Below, piece by piece: positions 17,097-25,456 of a stretch of DNA of 43,384 bases (positions are counted from its first letter, which is position 1; each line of letters starts with the position of its first letter). The stretch comes from a virus, in IMG/VR virus record IMGVR_UViG_3300042312_000024, positions 1 through 43,384 of that record; one strand, written 5' to 3'. The position numbers and the translations under genes are program-made. Under the pieces are notes generated by a model. That model was not told the origin of the DNA. It ran no database searches and saw nothing but the letters and a program-made list of their open reading frames with translations.

Positions 17097-18119
17097 TTAC
17101 GAAGCGCCCGGGTTGGTGCCCGCAGCGCGGATCAGGCCCGCCAAATCGACGCGGTTGAAGCCCACGGCGAACGACATCCACGAGTCCACGAAGTAGCACT
17201 TTGACGAATCGGACCACCAGACGCTCGACTGGAGCGGCAGCGCCTCGGCGATCAGCAGCGCACGCGGGGAAACCGCGACGGCCACGAGGCCGGTGAAGTT
17301 GCCGTCGTACCACTGGTTGTTGTCTTCGTTGGACAGGAGATGGCCGACGACTTGGCCGTTCGGCAGGTTCTCGCTCGACAGCACGGGGACGCCCCACGCC
17401 TTGAACATCGGGATGCCGGTGAGACGGTTGCCGTCGCTGGTCAGGTACTCGCCGTTGACGATCTGCTCGGCCTGCTGGAGCGTGTAGAACACGGTCGGGC
17501 GGACGATGAGCACGATGCCGTCACGCTGCGGCTTGACCTTCTTGGTCTCCTCCATCTGGGAGAACAGCTTGCCGATGGCAGCGTACAGCTTGGCCGGGTC
17601 CAGCTCGTCACCGGCCGCAGCCAGTCCGATCTGCGTGGCACCGAAGTGGCCCTCGGGCGCGCGGCCGTTCTTGGTGAAGGTGCTCTGCGTCTGCGCGGCA
17701 GCCTTGGCAGCAGCGATGGAGATGGTCGCATCGACGAACTCGGCGATTTCCTGCCCCTGCTCGACGGCGATTTCCTTGCGGGTGTCGATGTCGGTGAAGA
17801 TTTCGTCCAGCACCCAGATGCTGTGCCGCGAAAGCAGCAGGGTATCGACGGTCACCGACGCCTTGCTGAAGTCCACCTGCGTGCCGTCGGGCGAGTCGCC
17901 ACGCTTCAGCTTCTGGAGCTTCGTGCGGCCGATGGCCTTGCGGGTCAGCGTGTTGGTGCCCTTCACGGTCTTGCGCGGGAAGAACTTCTCCAGCACGGAG
18001 GTCGAGACGAACGTGTGCTCCACGTCGCCGGTGAACTGCTCCAGAATCAGGGCGTTCTGGTTGCCCGTCTGGTTGATCTGGTTCGGCAGAACCGGAACGG
18101 TCGGGAAGATGGTGCTCAT
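17097..18119 (-). CDS. Major capsid protein
   Basis: A 340-residue protein of the T7 gp10A type (345 residues), HK97 fold, forming the icosahedral shell. Visible family features are the N-terminal arm followed by FTGDVEHTFVSTSVLEKFF, the spine-helix-like run EIAVEQGQEIAEFVDATISI, and the C-terminal GIPMFKAWGVPVLSSENLP and YFVDSWMSFAVGFNRVDLAG segments. It lies directly behind the scaffold gene. ATG 18119 has CAGGAGCAAC about 10 bases upstream. Codon use strongly favours C- or G-ending codons, as expected for the most highly expressed gene. No frameshifted gp10B-type extension is apparent. Confidence 0.95.
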   Translation of the reverse strand: MSTIFPTVPVLPNQINQTGNQNALILEQFTGDVEHTFVSTSVLEKFFPRKTVKGTNTLTRKAIGRTKLQKLKRGDSPDGTQVDFSKASVTVDTLLLSRHSIWVLDEIFTDIDTRKEIAVEQGQEIAEFVDATISIAAAKAAAQTQSTFTKNGRAPEGHFGATQIGLAAAGDELDPAKLYAAIGKLFSQMEETKKVKPQRDGIVLIVRPTVFYTLQQAEQIVNGEYLTSDGNRLTGIPMFKAWGVPVLSSENLPNGQVVGHLLSNEDNNQWYDGNFTGLVAVAVSPRALLIAEALPLQSSVWWSDSSKCYFVDSWMSFAVGFNRVDLAGLIRAAGTNPGAS

Positions 18120-18140
18120 GTGTTAGTGTTGCTCCTGTGG

Positions 18141-18980
18141 TTACGGGGTGAATCGGGCGTTGAGTGCCCGCAGTTCGTCGGACTTCGCCGCGCCTTGGAT
18201 GCCGTACTTCGCGACGATCTTCTTGTACTCGGCGCGATACTGGTCCCGGTTGACGGGTGCGACACCTTGCAGCGATTCCGTCACAGCGGCCGGGTCCGTC
18301 GCGGACTGGCCCTGCGTGGATACGCCGGGGTTCGTGGTTGCGAGACTCAGCAGGTGCCGTGCCATCGCGACGGCTGCGAGGCCGCCCGAGGACAGGGCGT
18401 TGCTCGCCTCTTTGAGCTCGTCCGCCGGGAGGTTGGTGCGCGCGAACTGCTGGATCGCTTTCCAGTTGGCTTCGCCGCCCACCGCCTCGTGGACCTTGGT
18501 GACCGTCTGCTGATGCTGCGCGGTGGCAGCCGCAGCGAGACGCTGCACGCTTTCCTTCGCCAGTGCGAGGATCGGACCCGAACCCTTGGCCTTGTCGCCG
18601 AGGACTTCGAGCTTCGCTTCGAGCAGCGCGAAGTTGCCATTCGTGGCTTCCGTCAGCTCACGACTGTCGAGCGCGAGACCCACCGTGTTGACGAAGTAAT
18701 CCGCCGCGATGTTCAGGCCGTTGTCGCCGTAGTCGGGGATGTCCGTCGAGGCAGGGGCGTTGGCCGCAGGTGCCTGCTGTACCGGGGCCGCTTCGAGATT
18801 CAGAGCGTTCGGGTCGGTGACCGGGGGCGTCTGCTGGTTGGGCTTCTGATTGGGCTGCGCCTGCTGCGTCTGGACCTTGGTGGGATCATCCACCGTGACC
18901 GGAGGCTGCTGATGCAGTTGCGCGGTCGAGGCGATCACCGTACCGTTGGGGCCGCCGCCCGGGGGTGCGTTGTTGCTCAT
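18141..18980 (-). CDS. Scaffolding/capsid assembly protein
   Basis: A 279-residue Gln-, Pro- and Ala-rich protein between portal and capsid, the place and size of T7 gp9 (307). The first 100 residues are low-complexity and Gln/Pro-rich (about 29-62). The middle is helical (for example LALAKESVQRLAAAATAQHQ). The C-terminal part is helical and charged, as in scaffolds that contact the capsid through a basic helix. The start overlaps the portal stop by four bases (ATGA). It directs prohead assembly and leaves before DNA packaging; that function is from the family. Confidence 0.88.
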   Translation of the reverse strand: MSNNAPPGGGPNGTVIASTAQLHQQPPVTVDDPTKVQTQQAQPNQKPNQQTPPVTDPNALNLEAAPVQQAPAANAPASTDIPDYGDNGLNIAADYFVNTVGLALDSRELTEATNGNFALLEAKLEVLGDKAKGSGPILALAKESVQRLAAAATAQHQQTVTKVHEAVGGEANWKAIQQFARTNLPADELKEASNALSSGGLAAVAMARHLLSLATTNPGVSTQGQSATDPAAVTESLQGVAPVNRDQYRAEYKKIVAKYGIQGAAKSDELRALNARFTP

Positions 18981-20503
18981 CGTGTCTCCATGTTGTTGGA
19001 ATTGTCGATCTGTTGGGAAGCGTTCTGCATCGCGAGCTGCTGCTGCTGACGCATCTGCATCATCTGTCCGTACTCCTCATCCGTCAGTACGTAGGTAGCC
19101 GGGTCCAGACCACGCGCGGCGGCGAGGTCGGCAATCCATGCGCCCAACTTCAGGCGTTCGAGAATCTGCGGAGGAAGGCTGAGCACGCCGCTGAGGTCTT
19201 GCCCGAATCCCAGCAGCCTGTCGCGGTCGCCCGTTCGGGAGAGCGCAGCGAGGCCAGTGATGATTACGGGTTCGATGTCGGAACCGGCAATGCTTTTGTC
19301 GATGAGCTTCATGACCCAGTAGGCCACGGGAACCTGCACGTCTACGGCGATGCGGCTGTATCCGCCGCCGAGTCCGCCCTCCAGTTCTTCTGCCACCATC
19401 CTGATTTCTTCTGCGGTGACCCGCTCTGCCTGCCGCGTGACTGCGGTTTGCAAGAGGAAGCCCGCGCCGATGCGGTTGATGTAAAGCTGCTGGATGCTGA
19501 GGTTCGTTTGCAGCGTGCCTTCGAGGCCCGAGTTGATGAGTTCGATGTCGCCCTTCTGGCCCGGGATCGCCGCGCCGTTGGGGGATGCAGTGAAGTCTTC
19601 CACCGAGGTCTGGCCTGCGGGGTTCACCAGCCACCTGAACTCGGATGCGAGGATCGCGGCGTGGATGGTTGCTTCGCTCAGGAGCGACAGGGCTTGGTAG
19701 TCGCCTTCGTAATCTTCCACGAGGCCGGTGCCGTAGTCGTCGCCAGATGCCAAGTCCCAAGTCACCGCCCTGTAGGGCAGACTATCCTTGGTGTAAGTGG
19801 ACGAGAAGTTGGCGGGGAGCTTAGCGTCGTCCAGCCAAGTCGTCTCCTCGAACTTCGTGCCATTCCATTTCACCCACTTGTATTCCCAACAGTTGCCGTC
19901 GTCGTCCGGCTTGAACTCCGGATTGGAAATGACTGCGGCCAAAGCGGGGGCTTTGATGGCGGACTTGTGGATTCGCTCCCGCACGATCAGTTCGCAGACC
20001 GAGCCTTGCCGGTCGCGCTTGACCACGTAGTTGCGGAGGTTTAGAACTCGCACGGTCTCCTTGTCGAAGACCATCAGCGCGTTGCCCAGCACGATCAGCA
20101 TTTTCAGCAGGTCGTAGAGCCGGGAACGAATCGCCCTCTTGTCGAGTTCCAACGACGCCTCTTGCTCCAGCTTTGCGAGTTCGGTCTGGACCTTCTTCAA
20201 GTCCACACCTTGTTCCTGCATCGCTGCCCGTCCCTTGCGATTTGCCTCCAGCCGAAAGAATGGACGGGATGGCGCGAACAAGGACATCATGAGCTTATTG
20301 GCGAGATGGTTGACGGCCTGCGCGCCGAGGGACTGGAAGCCGTGCGTCAGGGGTTCGGTGTCCTGATCTCGGTTCTTCCTCGGGAACAGCTTGGGGATTG
20401 TCCATGAGGCGTAGCGTTCGAGTCGGTGCAGGATACCGTTACGCTTCCCGTCCAGCTTCTCGAATCGCTGATGCGCCGTGGTTGGATTCATCGGATTTTC
20501 CAT
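18977..20503 (-). CDS. Portal protein (head-tail connector, T7 gp8-like)
   Basis: The 508-residue protein (T7 gp8 is 536) forms the dodecameric portal used for packaging and ejection. Recognisable segments are the N-terminal WTIPKLFPRKNRD with GFQSLGAQAVNHLANKLMMSLFAP. The middle contains SLLSEATIHAAILASEFRWLVNPAG and IQQLYINRIGAGFLLQ, and it ends in a Gln/Met-rich tail (QMMQMRQQQQLAMQNA). ATG 20503 is eight bases beyond the stop of the preceding gene with GTGAGGCG before it. The 3' end overlaps the scaffold gene by four bases. Confidence 0.95.
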   Translation of the reverse strand: MENPMNPTTAHQRFEKLDGKRNGILHRLERYASWTIPKLFPRKNRDQDTEPLTHGFQSLGAQAVNHLANKLMMSLFAPSRPFFRLEANRKGRAAMQEQGVDLKKVQTELAKLEQEASLELDKRAIRSRLYDLLKMLIVLGNALMVFDKETVRVLNLRNYVVKRDRQGSVCELIVRERIHKSAIKAPALAAVISNPEFKPDDDGNCWEYKWVKWNGTKFEETTWLDDAKLPANFSSTYTKDSLPYRAVTWDLASGDDYGTGLVEDYEGDYQALSLLSEATIHAAILASEFRWLVNPAGQTSVEDFTASPNGAAIPGQKGDIELINSGLEGTLQTNLSIQQLYINRIGAGFLLQTAVTRQAERVTAEEIRMVAEELEGGLGGGYSRIAVDVQVPVAYWVMKLIDKSIAGSDIEPVIITGLAALSRTGDRDRLLGFGQDLSGVLSLPPQILERLKLGAWIADLAAARGLDPATYVLTDEEYGQMMQMRQQQQLAMQNASQQIDNSNNMETR

Positions 20504-20510
20504 GCGCGCC

Positions 20511-20858
20511 TCACAGGAGCAGATCGCCGCCGGAGATTCCGGTCACGCGAGATTGGGCTGTGGGGACGATCCTCTGGTACATCTGCCGATTGGTGCGGCG
20601 GCGTCCGATGAGGTCGTTGGTCATGAGGTCGAGGTCAGAACTTCCGAGCGTGATGTCCACCGTCTCGGGTGGTGCGCTGAGCAGCTTCTCTGCGTACTCG
20701 GAAGCAGCCTGCTGCGCGGCAGCGGTTGCCATCTGGTCGGCCATCGCCTGAATCTGGTAGTTGGTCTGCTTGGTCTGGAGGTTGGTCTGACGGTCGATGG
20801 CAGCAGCTTGCTTCTTCGCTGCCGTCTTTGACGAGCCACCGCCAATCGAGGAACCCAT
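20511..20858 (-). CDS. Small head/portal-region protein, unknown
   Basis: A 115-residue protein directly upstream of the portal. The N-terminus is Gly/Ser-rich. It is followed by a long Gln/Ala-rich helix (residues about 12-62, with LQTKQTNYQIQAMADQMATA), likely coiled coil, and a C-terminal LIGRRRTNRQMYQRIVP segment. ATG 20858 follows GGAGATAGCCT. Comparable small proteins occur at this place in phiKMV-like phages and have been treated as virion components. No enzymatic motif is visible, and the role is inferred from position. Confidence 0.75.
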   Translation of the reverse strand: MGSSIGGGSSKTAAKKQAAAIDRQTNLQTKQTNYQIQAMADQMATAAAQQAASEYAEKLLSAPPETVDITLGSSDLDLMTNDLIGRRRTNRQMYQRIVPTAQSRVTGISGGDLLL

Positions 20859-20861
20859 AGG

Positions 20862-21329
20862 CTATCTCCTTCGTTTGGTGAGTTGCGGCGAACCATCCTC
20901 CAGCACGAAGCCGAATCTTTGGTAGAGCCGGGTGATTGCCCTAGAGGAGCGGGCAAGCGCGCCGCCGGTGATTATGGCGTCGCATTCGTTAACTTCAGCG
21001 AGGTCTTCCATCGTGGCGATCACGTCGCTGAAGGAGCTTCCTTTTCCGATCCGCAGTACCAAGTCCTCACAGAGAACGGTCTTGTTCTTGGAGTACCAAG
21101 GTCTCACTACGGAGAACACCAGTAGGTAGCTTTCGTTAATCACTACAGCATCTACCATGTTCTGGACTATTACCTGTACGGCATACTCTCTGTCGTCGCA
21201 GAAGAAGTCCACGGAGGAGTTGCTATACTCCGTCCCGCTTGGGGCTAAAGACCGATACAGAGCGGCGTCTAGCGCCGCCCTGATCGACCTTGCATCACCC
21301 GTCGTTGGTGTTCTGGTGGTTGGGTTCAA
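20862..21329 (-). CDS. GNAT-like protein, probable acetyltransferase fold
   Basis: A 155-residue protein. The C-terminal half has the layout of GCN5-type acetyltransferases: a hydrophobic strand near CDAIITGGALARSS and then RAITRLYQRFGF, resembling the conserved helix and strand that end the fold. The canonical acetyl-CoA loop (Q/RxxGxG/A) is not clear, so activity is uncertain. The start is TTG 21329, inside the previous gene (35-base overlap), preceded by GGGAGGGATTCACCA. No in-frame ATG occurs before about residue 58, which would truncate the fold. T7-type phages often have such a protein next to the head genes. Confidence 0.65.
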   Translation of the reverse strand: MNPTTRTPTTGDARSIRAALDAALYRSLAPSGTEYSNSSVDFFCDDREYAVQVIVQNMVDAVVINESYLLVFSVVRPWYSKNKTVLCEDLVLRIGKGSSFSDVIATMEDLAEVNECDAIITGGALARSSRAITRLYQRFGFVLEDGSPQLTKRRR

Positions 21330-21498
21330 TGGTGAATCCCTCCCGAAGTATGTCTAGGACTCGGGCCATGCCGAGATGGAAACCTGCCTCTTGCGGCGTG
21401 GTATTCCCGTTGATGGAGAGTGCCATCCCCGCTTGTTTCCGCACGGCGGCCAAGGCGTCGGGGTGCAGCCTCATGACGGTTTTCACTTGCTGGGTCAT
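21295..21498 (-). CDS. Small protein, first gene after the tandem phage promoters
   Basis: A 67-residue helical protein of unknown function. The open frame extends upstream to 21609, but that extension would cover two promoters and a hairpin. ATG 21498, preceded by AGGAGGCTCA only 10 bases from the second promoter, is clearly the start. The segment KTVMRLHPDALAAVRKQAGM followed by SINGNTTPQEAGFHLGMARV (about 30-49) resembles short ribbon-helix-helix-like regulators, but the match is too weak to assign DNA binding. It is the first gene of the late transcript. Confidence 0.8.
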   Translation of the reverse strand: MTQQVKTVMRLHPDALAAVRKQAGMALSINGNTTPQEAGFHLGMARVLDILREGFTIEPNHQNTNDG

Positions 21499-21507
21499 TG
21501 AGCCTCC

Positions 21508-21526
21508 TGTCGTATGTGTACCGAAA
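21508..21526 (-). promoter_or_regulatory. Phage RNA polymerase promoter, proximal of a tandem pair
   Basis: Minus strand TTTCGGTACACATACGACA, followed directly by GGAGGCTCAATG, so the leader would be only about 10-15 bases with the Shine-Dalgarno sequence almost at the 5' end. It is identical over 19 bases to the site 78 bases upstream. Confidence 0.9.
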
Positions 21527-21540
21527 CGCCCTCCCGGTAA

Positions 21541-21558
21541 CCCACGCTTTCGCGTTGG
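21541..21558 (-). terminator. GAAA-loop hairpin between the tandem phage promoters
   Basis: Minus strand CCAACGC-GAAA-GCGTGGG forms a seven-pair stem with one mismatch and a GNRA tetraloop. It has no T-run. It lies between the two promoters behind the polymerase gene and may be a processing or stability element of the transcript started at the distal promoter. Confidence 0.4.
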
Positions 21559-21585
21559 CGGGATGCGGCGAGGGCCGTCTCGGTC

Positions 21586-21604
21586 TGTCGTATGTGTACC
21601 GAAA
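21586..21604 (-). promoter_or_regulatory. Phage RNA polymerase promoter, distal of a tandem pair
   Basis: Minus strand TTTCGGTACACATACGACA. Its first bases lie just behind the TGA stop of the polymerase gene (21608-21606). Together with the copy at 21508-21526 it drives the late head/tail genes. Confidence 0.9.
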
Positions 21605-21605
21605 G

Positions 21606-24122
21606 TCAACTGAAGAAGTAGGGCGAGTCCAGCACTTGCCGGAGGTCGAGGTCTCCCATCGCCGGCGGGTCGGGCAGAAACCCGTATGCCGCCCTGAACT
21701 CCTCCAGAACGTCATGGCGCTCGTACATCTCCACGAACACCTCCCTGATGATTTCGTACAGGCGGGCCGTGTGGGCTGCGTGTGTGCCGTAATCGTCGTG
21801 GATCACGGCGAAGGCGTCGATGCCCTCGGCCTTGGCCTGGTTCACCACGAGCGTCAGATGGCTGGCATCAAGGCTGTGGACGAAGTTCGGCGCGATGCCG
21901 TTGCGGTGCCGGGACTTCTTCACCGCGTCCGTGCTGCGGCGAATGGACAGCTTGGCGTTGCCGCAGAGCTTGGTGTTGATCCTGTGCTCTTCGGTCTCCC
22001 AGTACACCTGAGTGACCGGGAAGCCGGAGGGTGTGATCCAGCGGATGCGGTCGTAGCCTTCTCGCAAGATCGCCGTGCTGCTGCGCTGGAGCCAAGTCAT
22101 CGCGTCGGCTGCGGCCACCACGGTGTCAGCGATGGCGACGCCGAGGCGCTTGCTGAGGAAGCGTGCGGCCTGCTCGTAGAGCTTCTTGTCCAGCGCGGGG
22201 AACTTGCCCTCGCGCAGATAGTCCGATACGATGAAGTCCGCCCAGCTTGATTGCTTGCTGCCGTAGGGCAGCGTCATTACTGACCGCTTCACGAGGTCTC
22301 GAGTCAGGCCATGATCCAGCCACAACCTGCGAAAGCCCTCGGCGTCGTCTTCCTCGAACTCCAGAATAGCGGTTACGAGTTGCGCTACTAGCCCGTAGAG
22401 ATCGTTCGGGACATCGTAAGGATTCTTTGGTGGCAGCAGGTTAGTTGCCACCCCGCCTACTGCATCGCGCAGCATCGCGGAGAAGTTCTGAAGACCATTG
22501 CACGAACCATCCATCGGAACTGCGCATCGGCTCAGGAAGCGATCCCCGAATACTTGCCACTGCTCGTACTCCAAACACCAAGCGAGAAATTGCAGCGGCT
22601 TGTCTGCGGTCTTCCACTCGTCGTTGTTCACCGGGTCCGCAGCGAACGACATTATCGAGTCGTGATGATCCGCCACCCACTTCACACGATCGGGCAGAGT
22701 CGCCTTGTCGTATCCCCATCGGTTTGCTCCTGTGATGCAGAACCAGTCCTTCGCAGACTGTGTGTGCAGTGGCTTGCCTTCTCCGAACTCCAGCAGTGCC
22801 TTCTGCAAGTCCGAACCCTGCGGTGAGACGCCGCTGGTCTGGACGTACTTTCGGCCTCGGAAGTCCACGAAGTAGACGAAGTATATTGCCGGGTAGTCAG
22901 CGAACTTGCGCGCCACTCGCATTGCGTTGTAGAACCTGTTGCTCTTACCGGCGCGCAGGCGCTCGTCCGTGTGCCAGTCTGCAACCTCGCGCTTCCACTT
23001 CTTGAACTCCCGCTGCTGACCTTCGGTCATGTCCTCCTTCGTCATGCCCTTCTCCAGCCACTCCGGCTTGCGGGGCTTGGGCATCTCGGCCTGCGAGATG
23101 ATTTCGTCCATGTCGTGTACCCGAGCGACGCTGGACACCGCTTCGAGCAGGCGCTTGTTGATGCGCCACTTAACCTGCTGCAAGCTGTTGACGGCCTGCA
23201 TTTCGTTGCGCATATCGGCGCTGCGGTAGTCGTCGCGAGTCTGGGCGTAGGTCTTCACCATCCACGGATGCAGCCTGCGCATCTCGTTGGTGTGAAAGCC
23301 CCCGTTGCCCACGTCTGTCCAGTCCTTCGGCGGCTCGACGCAGGGCAGGAAGTACGGAGTGCTCTCGATCACGAACTCGCTGATCTGGTTAATCAGCGCC
23401 CGCACTTCCTCGGTCAAGGTGATGTGCAGATTCGTCTTCATCGAACGACGGCCGCCGCTCACGGCAACCTCATTCACCAGTGCGATATCGAGCATGCCGA
23501 GCTGGGCAAGCTGATCGACGAGATACCCGCCGACCTGATCCCGCTGCGCTTGGCCCCATTCGTGGAACTCCACCCCGTTCTTCCTGCCCTGCATTTTCAT
23601 CACGGTCATGCGGTGCGTCTCGTTGACGCTGAGCTTTCGATCCATGTCGTTCATGAGGTGGTAGAACAGAGTAGGCTCTGCATCAGCAAACTGCGTCAGC
23701 AGATACTCGTGGTACACGTTGGTCCCGACTTGCTTTACGGTTTCCCTGCCCGCCGCGCGCTCGCGCTTTCCTTGCTCCGCAATGCAGGAGGCTAGAGCAC
23801 CACGCACTGCGACGAACGCGACTGCCTCGTACCACTCGGTTGCCTGATCCTCGGCGGACACCACCCTGCCGCGCTTGTCCTTACGCTCGGGGTCGAACTT
23901 CGCTCGTAGCAAAGGCACATGCGCCTGTGCTCTACCGATGCGCGGCTTGTCTATGTCCACTCGGATGCGTTCCGCAAGAGGGAGCACGAACCGGCGGTAC
24001 ACAGCCTGAGCGTAAGGATTGTTCGGTGCGCCGCCGTTCTCCTCGTTGCGCTCGATGGCCTTGCGCATGCGCTCTTGGCCGAAGGCGTAAGTCTCCAGTT
24101 CGAGTTCCGACTGCGTTAGCAT
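21606..24122 (-). CDS. Single-subunit DNA-directed RNA polymerase (T7 gp1-like)
   Basis: The 838-residue enzyme (T7: 883) transcribes the phage's own middle and late genes. It has all core motifs. DGSCNGLQNFSAMLRD carries catalytic Asp538 (T7 D537). VKRSVMTLPYGSKQ carries Lys612 and Tyr620 (T7 K631, Y639). NFVHSLDASH is followed by HDDYG with His775 and Asp776 (T7 H811, D812). DFRGRKY precedes motif A. The end LDLRQVLDSPYFFS parallels T7 LNLRDILESDFAFA. The specificity-loop region before GIAPNFVH is about six residues shorter than in T7 and differs in sequence, fitting a different promoter. ATG 24122 follows AGGAGACATAG. Being placed beside the head genes is phiKMV-like. Confidence 0.98.
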   Translation of the reverse strand: MLTQSELELETYAFGQERMRKAIERNEENGGAPNNPYAQAVYRRFVLPLAERIRVDIDKPRIGRAQAHVPLLRAKFDPERKDKRGRVVSAEDQATEWYEAVAFVAVRGALASCIAEQGKRERAAGRETVKQVGTNVYHEYLLTQFADAEPTLFYHLMNDMDRKLSVNETHRMTVMKMQGRKNGVEFHEWGQAQRDQVGGYLVDQLAQLGMLDIALVNEVAVSGGRRSMKTNLHITLTEEVRALINQISEFVIESTPYFLPCVEPPKDWTDVGNGGFHTNEMRRLHPWMVKTYAQTRDDYRSADMRNEMQAVNSLQQVKWRINKRLLEAVSSVARVHDMDEIISQAEMPKPRKPEWLEKGMTKEDMTEGQQREFKKWKREVADWHTDERLRAGKSNRFYNAMRVARKFADYPAIYFVYFVDFRGRKYVQTSGVSPQGSDLQKALLEFGEGKPLHTQSAKDWFCITGANRWGYDKATLPDRVKWVADHHDSIMSFAADPVNNDEWKTADKPLQFLAWCLEYEQWQVFGDRFLSRCAVPMDGSCNGLQNFSAMLRDAVGGVATNLLPPKNPYDVPNDLYGLVAQLVTAILEFEEDDAEGFRRLWLDHGLTRDLVKRSVMTLPYGSKQSSWADFIVSDYLREGKFPALDKKLYEQAARFLSKRLGVAIADTVVAAADAMTWLQRSSTAILREGYDRIRWITPSGFPVTQVYWETEEHRINTKLCGNAKLSIRRSTDAVKKSRHRNGIAPNFVHSLDASHLTLVVNQAKAEGIDAFAVIHDDYGTHAAHTARLYEIIREVFVEMYERHDVLEEFRAAYGFLPDPPAMGDLDLRQVLDSPYFFS

Positions 24123-24131
24123 CTATGTCTC

Positions 24132-24557
24132 CTATATGCGGAATGTGCGGAACACCTTGTCGGTGAAGTAGTCCAGCTCTGATGCGATCTTGAATGCTTC
24201 CTTTACGGTGCCTCCGTGACGAAGCACGCCAAGCGCATACTTCGATCCGGTGCCGACTGCGGAGAACTTGCAGGTGAGCGGGCCGACTATACAGGCGTCA
24301 TCGGCCCAGTACCAGACGCTACCGTCTCGGCGGAGAACGAGTGTTTGGTGGTCACCCGCTTCGACGAACTTTTCTCCAGAGTTGTAAGACTCGATCACCT
24401 TGGTGGGCATGCCGAGTGCTCCGCTCGTGATTCCCACCAAGTCTCCGCTGTCCGCGACCAACACTTTGTCCTTGTTCCCGGGAGGAGAAACGCCTGGGCC
24501 TCCCCACGCTTTGGTGTCTGCGTACATGATACCGTCGTGGTAGATAACTAGGCTCAT
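24132..24557 (-). CDS. Proteasome/HslV-like Ntn-hydrolase-fold protein
   Basis: A 141-residue protein starting at ATG 24557, overlapping the ligase stop (ATGA). The opening SLVIYHDGIMYADTKAW and the later AVGTGSKYALGVLRHG and KEAFKIASELD follow the pattern of proteasome beta/HslV subunits (entry strand, Asp after the first strand, GSG-Y-A-G helix, EA-xx-A-E-D helix). Removal of Met1 would expose Ser2 as N-terminal nucleophile, with Asp14 a possible D17 equivalent. The spacing is about four residues shorter than in HslV, so activity is uncertain. No ATPase partner is encoded here. It is ten bases upstream of the RNA polymerase gene. Confidence 0.7.
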   Translation of the reverse strand: MSLVIYHDGIMYADTKAWGGPGVSPPGNKDKVLVADSGDLVGITSGALGMPTKVIESYNSGEKFVEAGDHQTLVLRRDGSVWYWADDACIVGPLTCKFSAVGTGSKYALGVLRHGGTVKEAFKIASELDYFTDKVFRTFRI

Positions 24558-25456
24558 CTGTCCGCCTCCGTCTTGTCGTATCTGATGCCTTTGTAGCGCG
24601 GCTCGCGCAGCAGGCCGTACTTGCTGAAGGACATCGCTTCGATTTCCACGATTTGTCCTTCGCACGGAAGGGAGGCGACATCGTGCGGAACGCCGCTTCC
24701 GACCTCCTGCTGCTTGCCGTCACCAAGATCGACCACCACCGTCCACACATCGCGTCCAGTTTTTTCACCCGTCGCCATGTTTATCTTCAGTACGCGCAGG
24801 TCCAGCGTGATCGTTGGCTTGATCTTGATAGTCTCACCCTTCGTTCCGCTAGCACCCTTCATCCACGTTCCACTGGGCTTGCGCAGGATTAGGCCGTCGT
24901 ATGCACCACTCTCGCACAGCAGCTTGGCTGCCTCCATCGGCTCCATATCTTGGTCGATCAGGAACCCTTGCGACTCGGCGAGGAAGAACGGTGCGGCGAA
25001 CTCGGCGATCTTGCTGAGTGTGGCGGGGAGGCGACGCACTCGCTCCTCGTAGCCGAGTGGGCTGTGCCCTTGCTCCCACTCGCCGATACTGATGAAGTCG
25101 AATACGACGAAGTAAGGTTCGGTGTACTGGGTGCCATCCTTCTTGCGGAACATGCCCGAGACGGTGGGCTGGTCGATTTCCGGATGCCAGTATTCGCCGA
25201 GGTATACGCCTATTGGCGCGAAGGGCGCAGCGGCCAGAGCTTCCTTGATGTGGTTTGCGGAGACGCACTCCTCGCCGGTACGGCTGAGGATGGTGATGTG
25301 CTCCGTGGAGTTCGCGTACTTCAGTACGACGCAGTTCACTCCGTCGTACTTGGGCTGCGCAAGGTACTCGCTGATGAGCTGCGAAGTCGTGGGCAGGTGC
25401 TTCTTCTGCACCTTGTCCAGCTCGACCGCCTTGTGGACGATGTAGGACTTGCTCAT
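24554..25456 (-). CDS. ATP-dependent DNA ligase
   Basis: The 300-residue ligase is of the short T7 gp1.3 type (359 residues), sealing nicks during replication and repair. Motif I is PKYDGV with nucleophile Lys36. Motif III is around FVVFDFI, preceded by GEYW. Motif IV is YDGLILRK and motif V is IKIKP. An OB-fold region follows (VWTVVVDLGDGKQQEVGSG). The gene starts at ATG 25456 overlapping the upstream stop by four bases and ends overlapping the Ntn-like gene. It lacks extra N-terminal DNA-binding domains, as in other phage minimal ligases. Confidence 0.96.
   Translation of the reverse strand: MSKSYIVHKAVELDKVQKKHLPTTSQLISEYLAQPKYDGVNCVVLKYANSTEHITILSRTGEECVSANHIKEALAAAPFAPIGVYLGEYWHPEIDQPTVSGMFRKKDGTQYTEPYFVVFDFISIGEWEQGHSPLGYEERVRRLPATLSKIAEFAAPFFLAESQGFLIDQDMEPMEAAKLLCESGAYDGLILRKPSGTWMKGASGTKGETIKIKPTITLDLRVLKINMATGEKTGRDVWTVVVDLGDGKQQEVGSGVPHDVASLPCEGQIVEIEAMSFSKYGLLREPRYKGIRYDKTEADR

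Noticed and set aside
20862-21329. Separate ATG start at 21297-21295 (ATG CAA) for the GNAT-like gene
   Set aside because: That ATG is in a different reading frame; the TTG at 21329 has a proper ribosome-binding site and the right frame.
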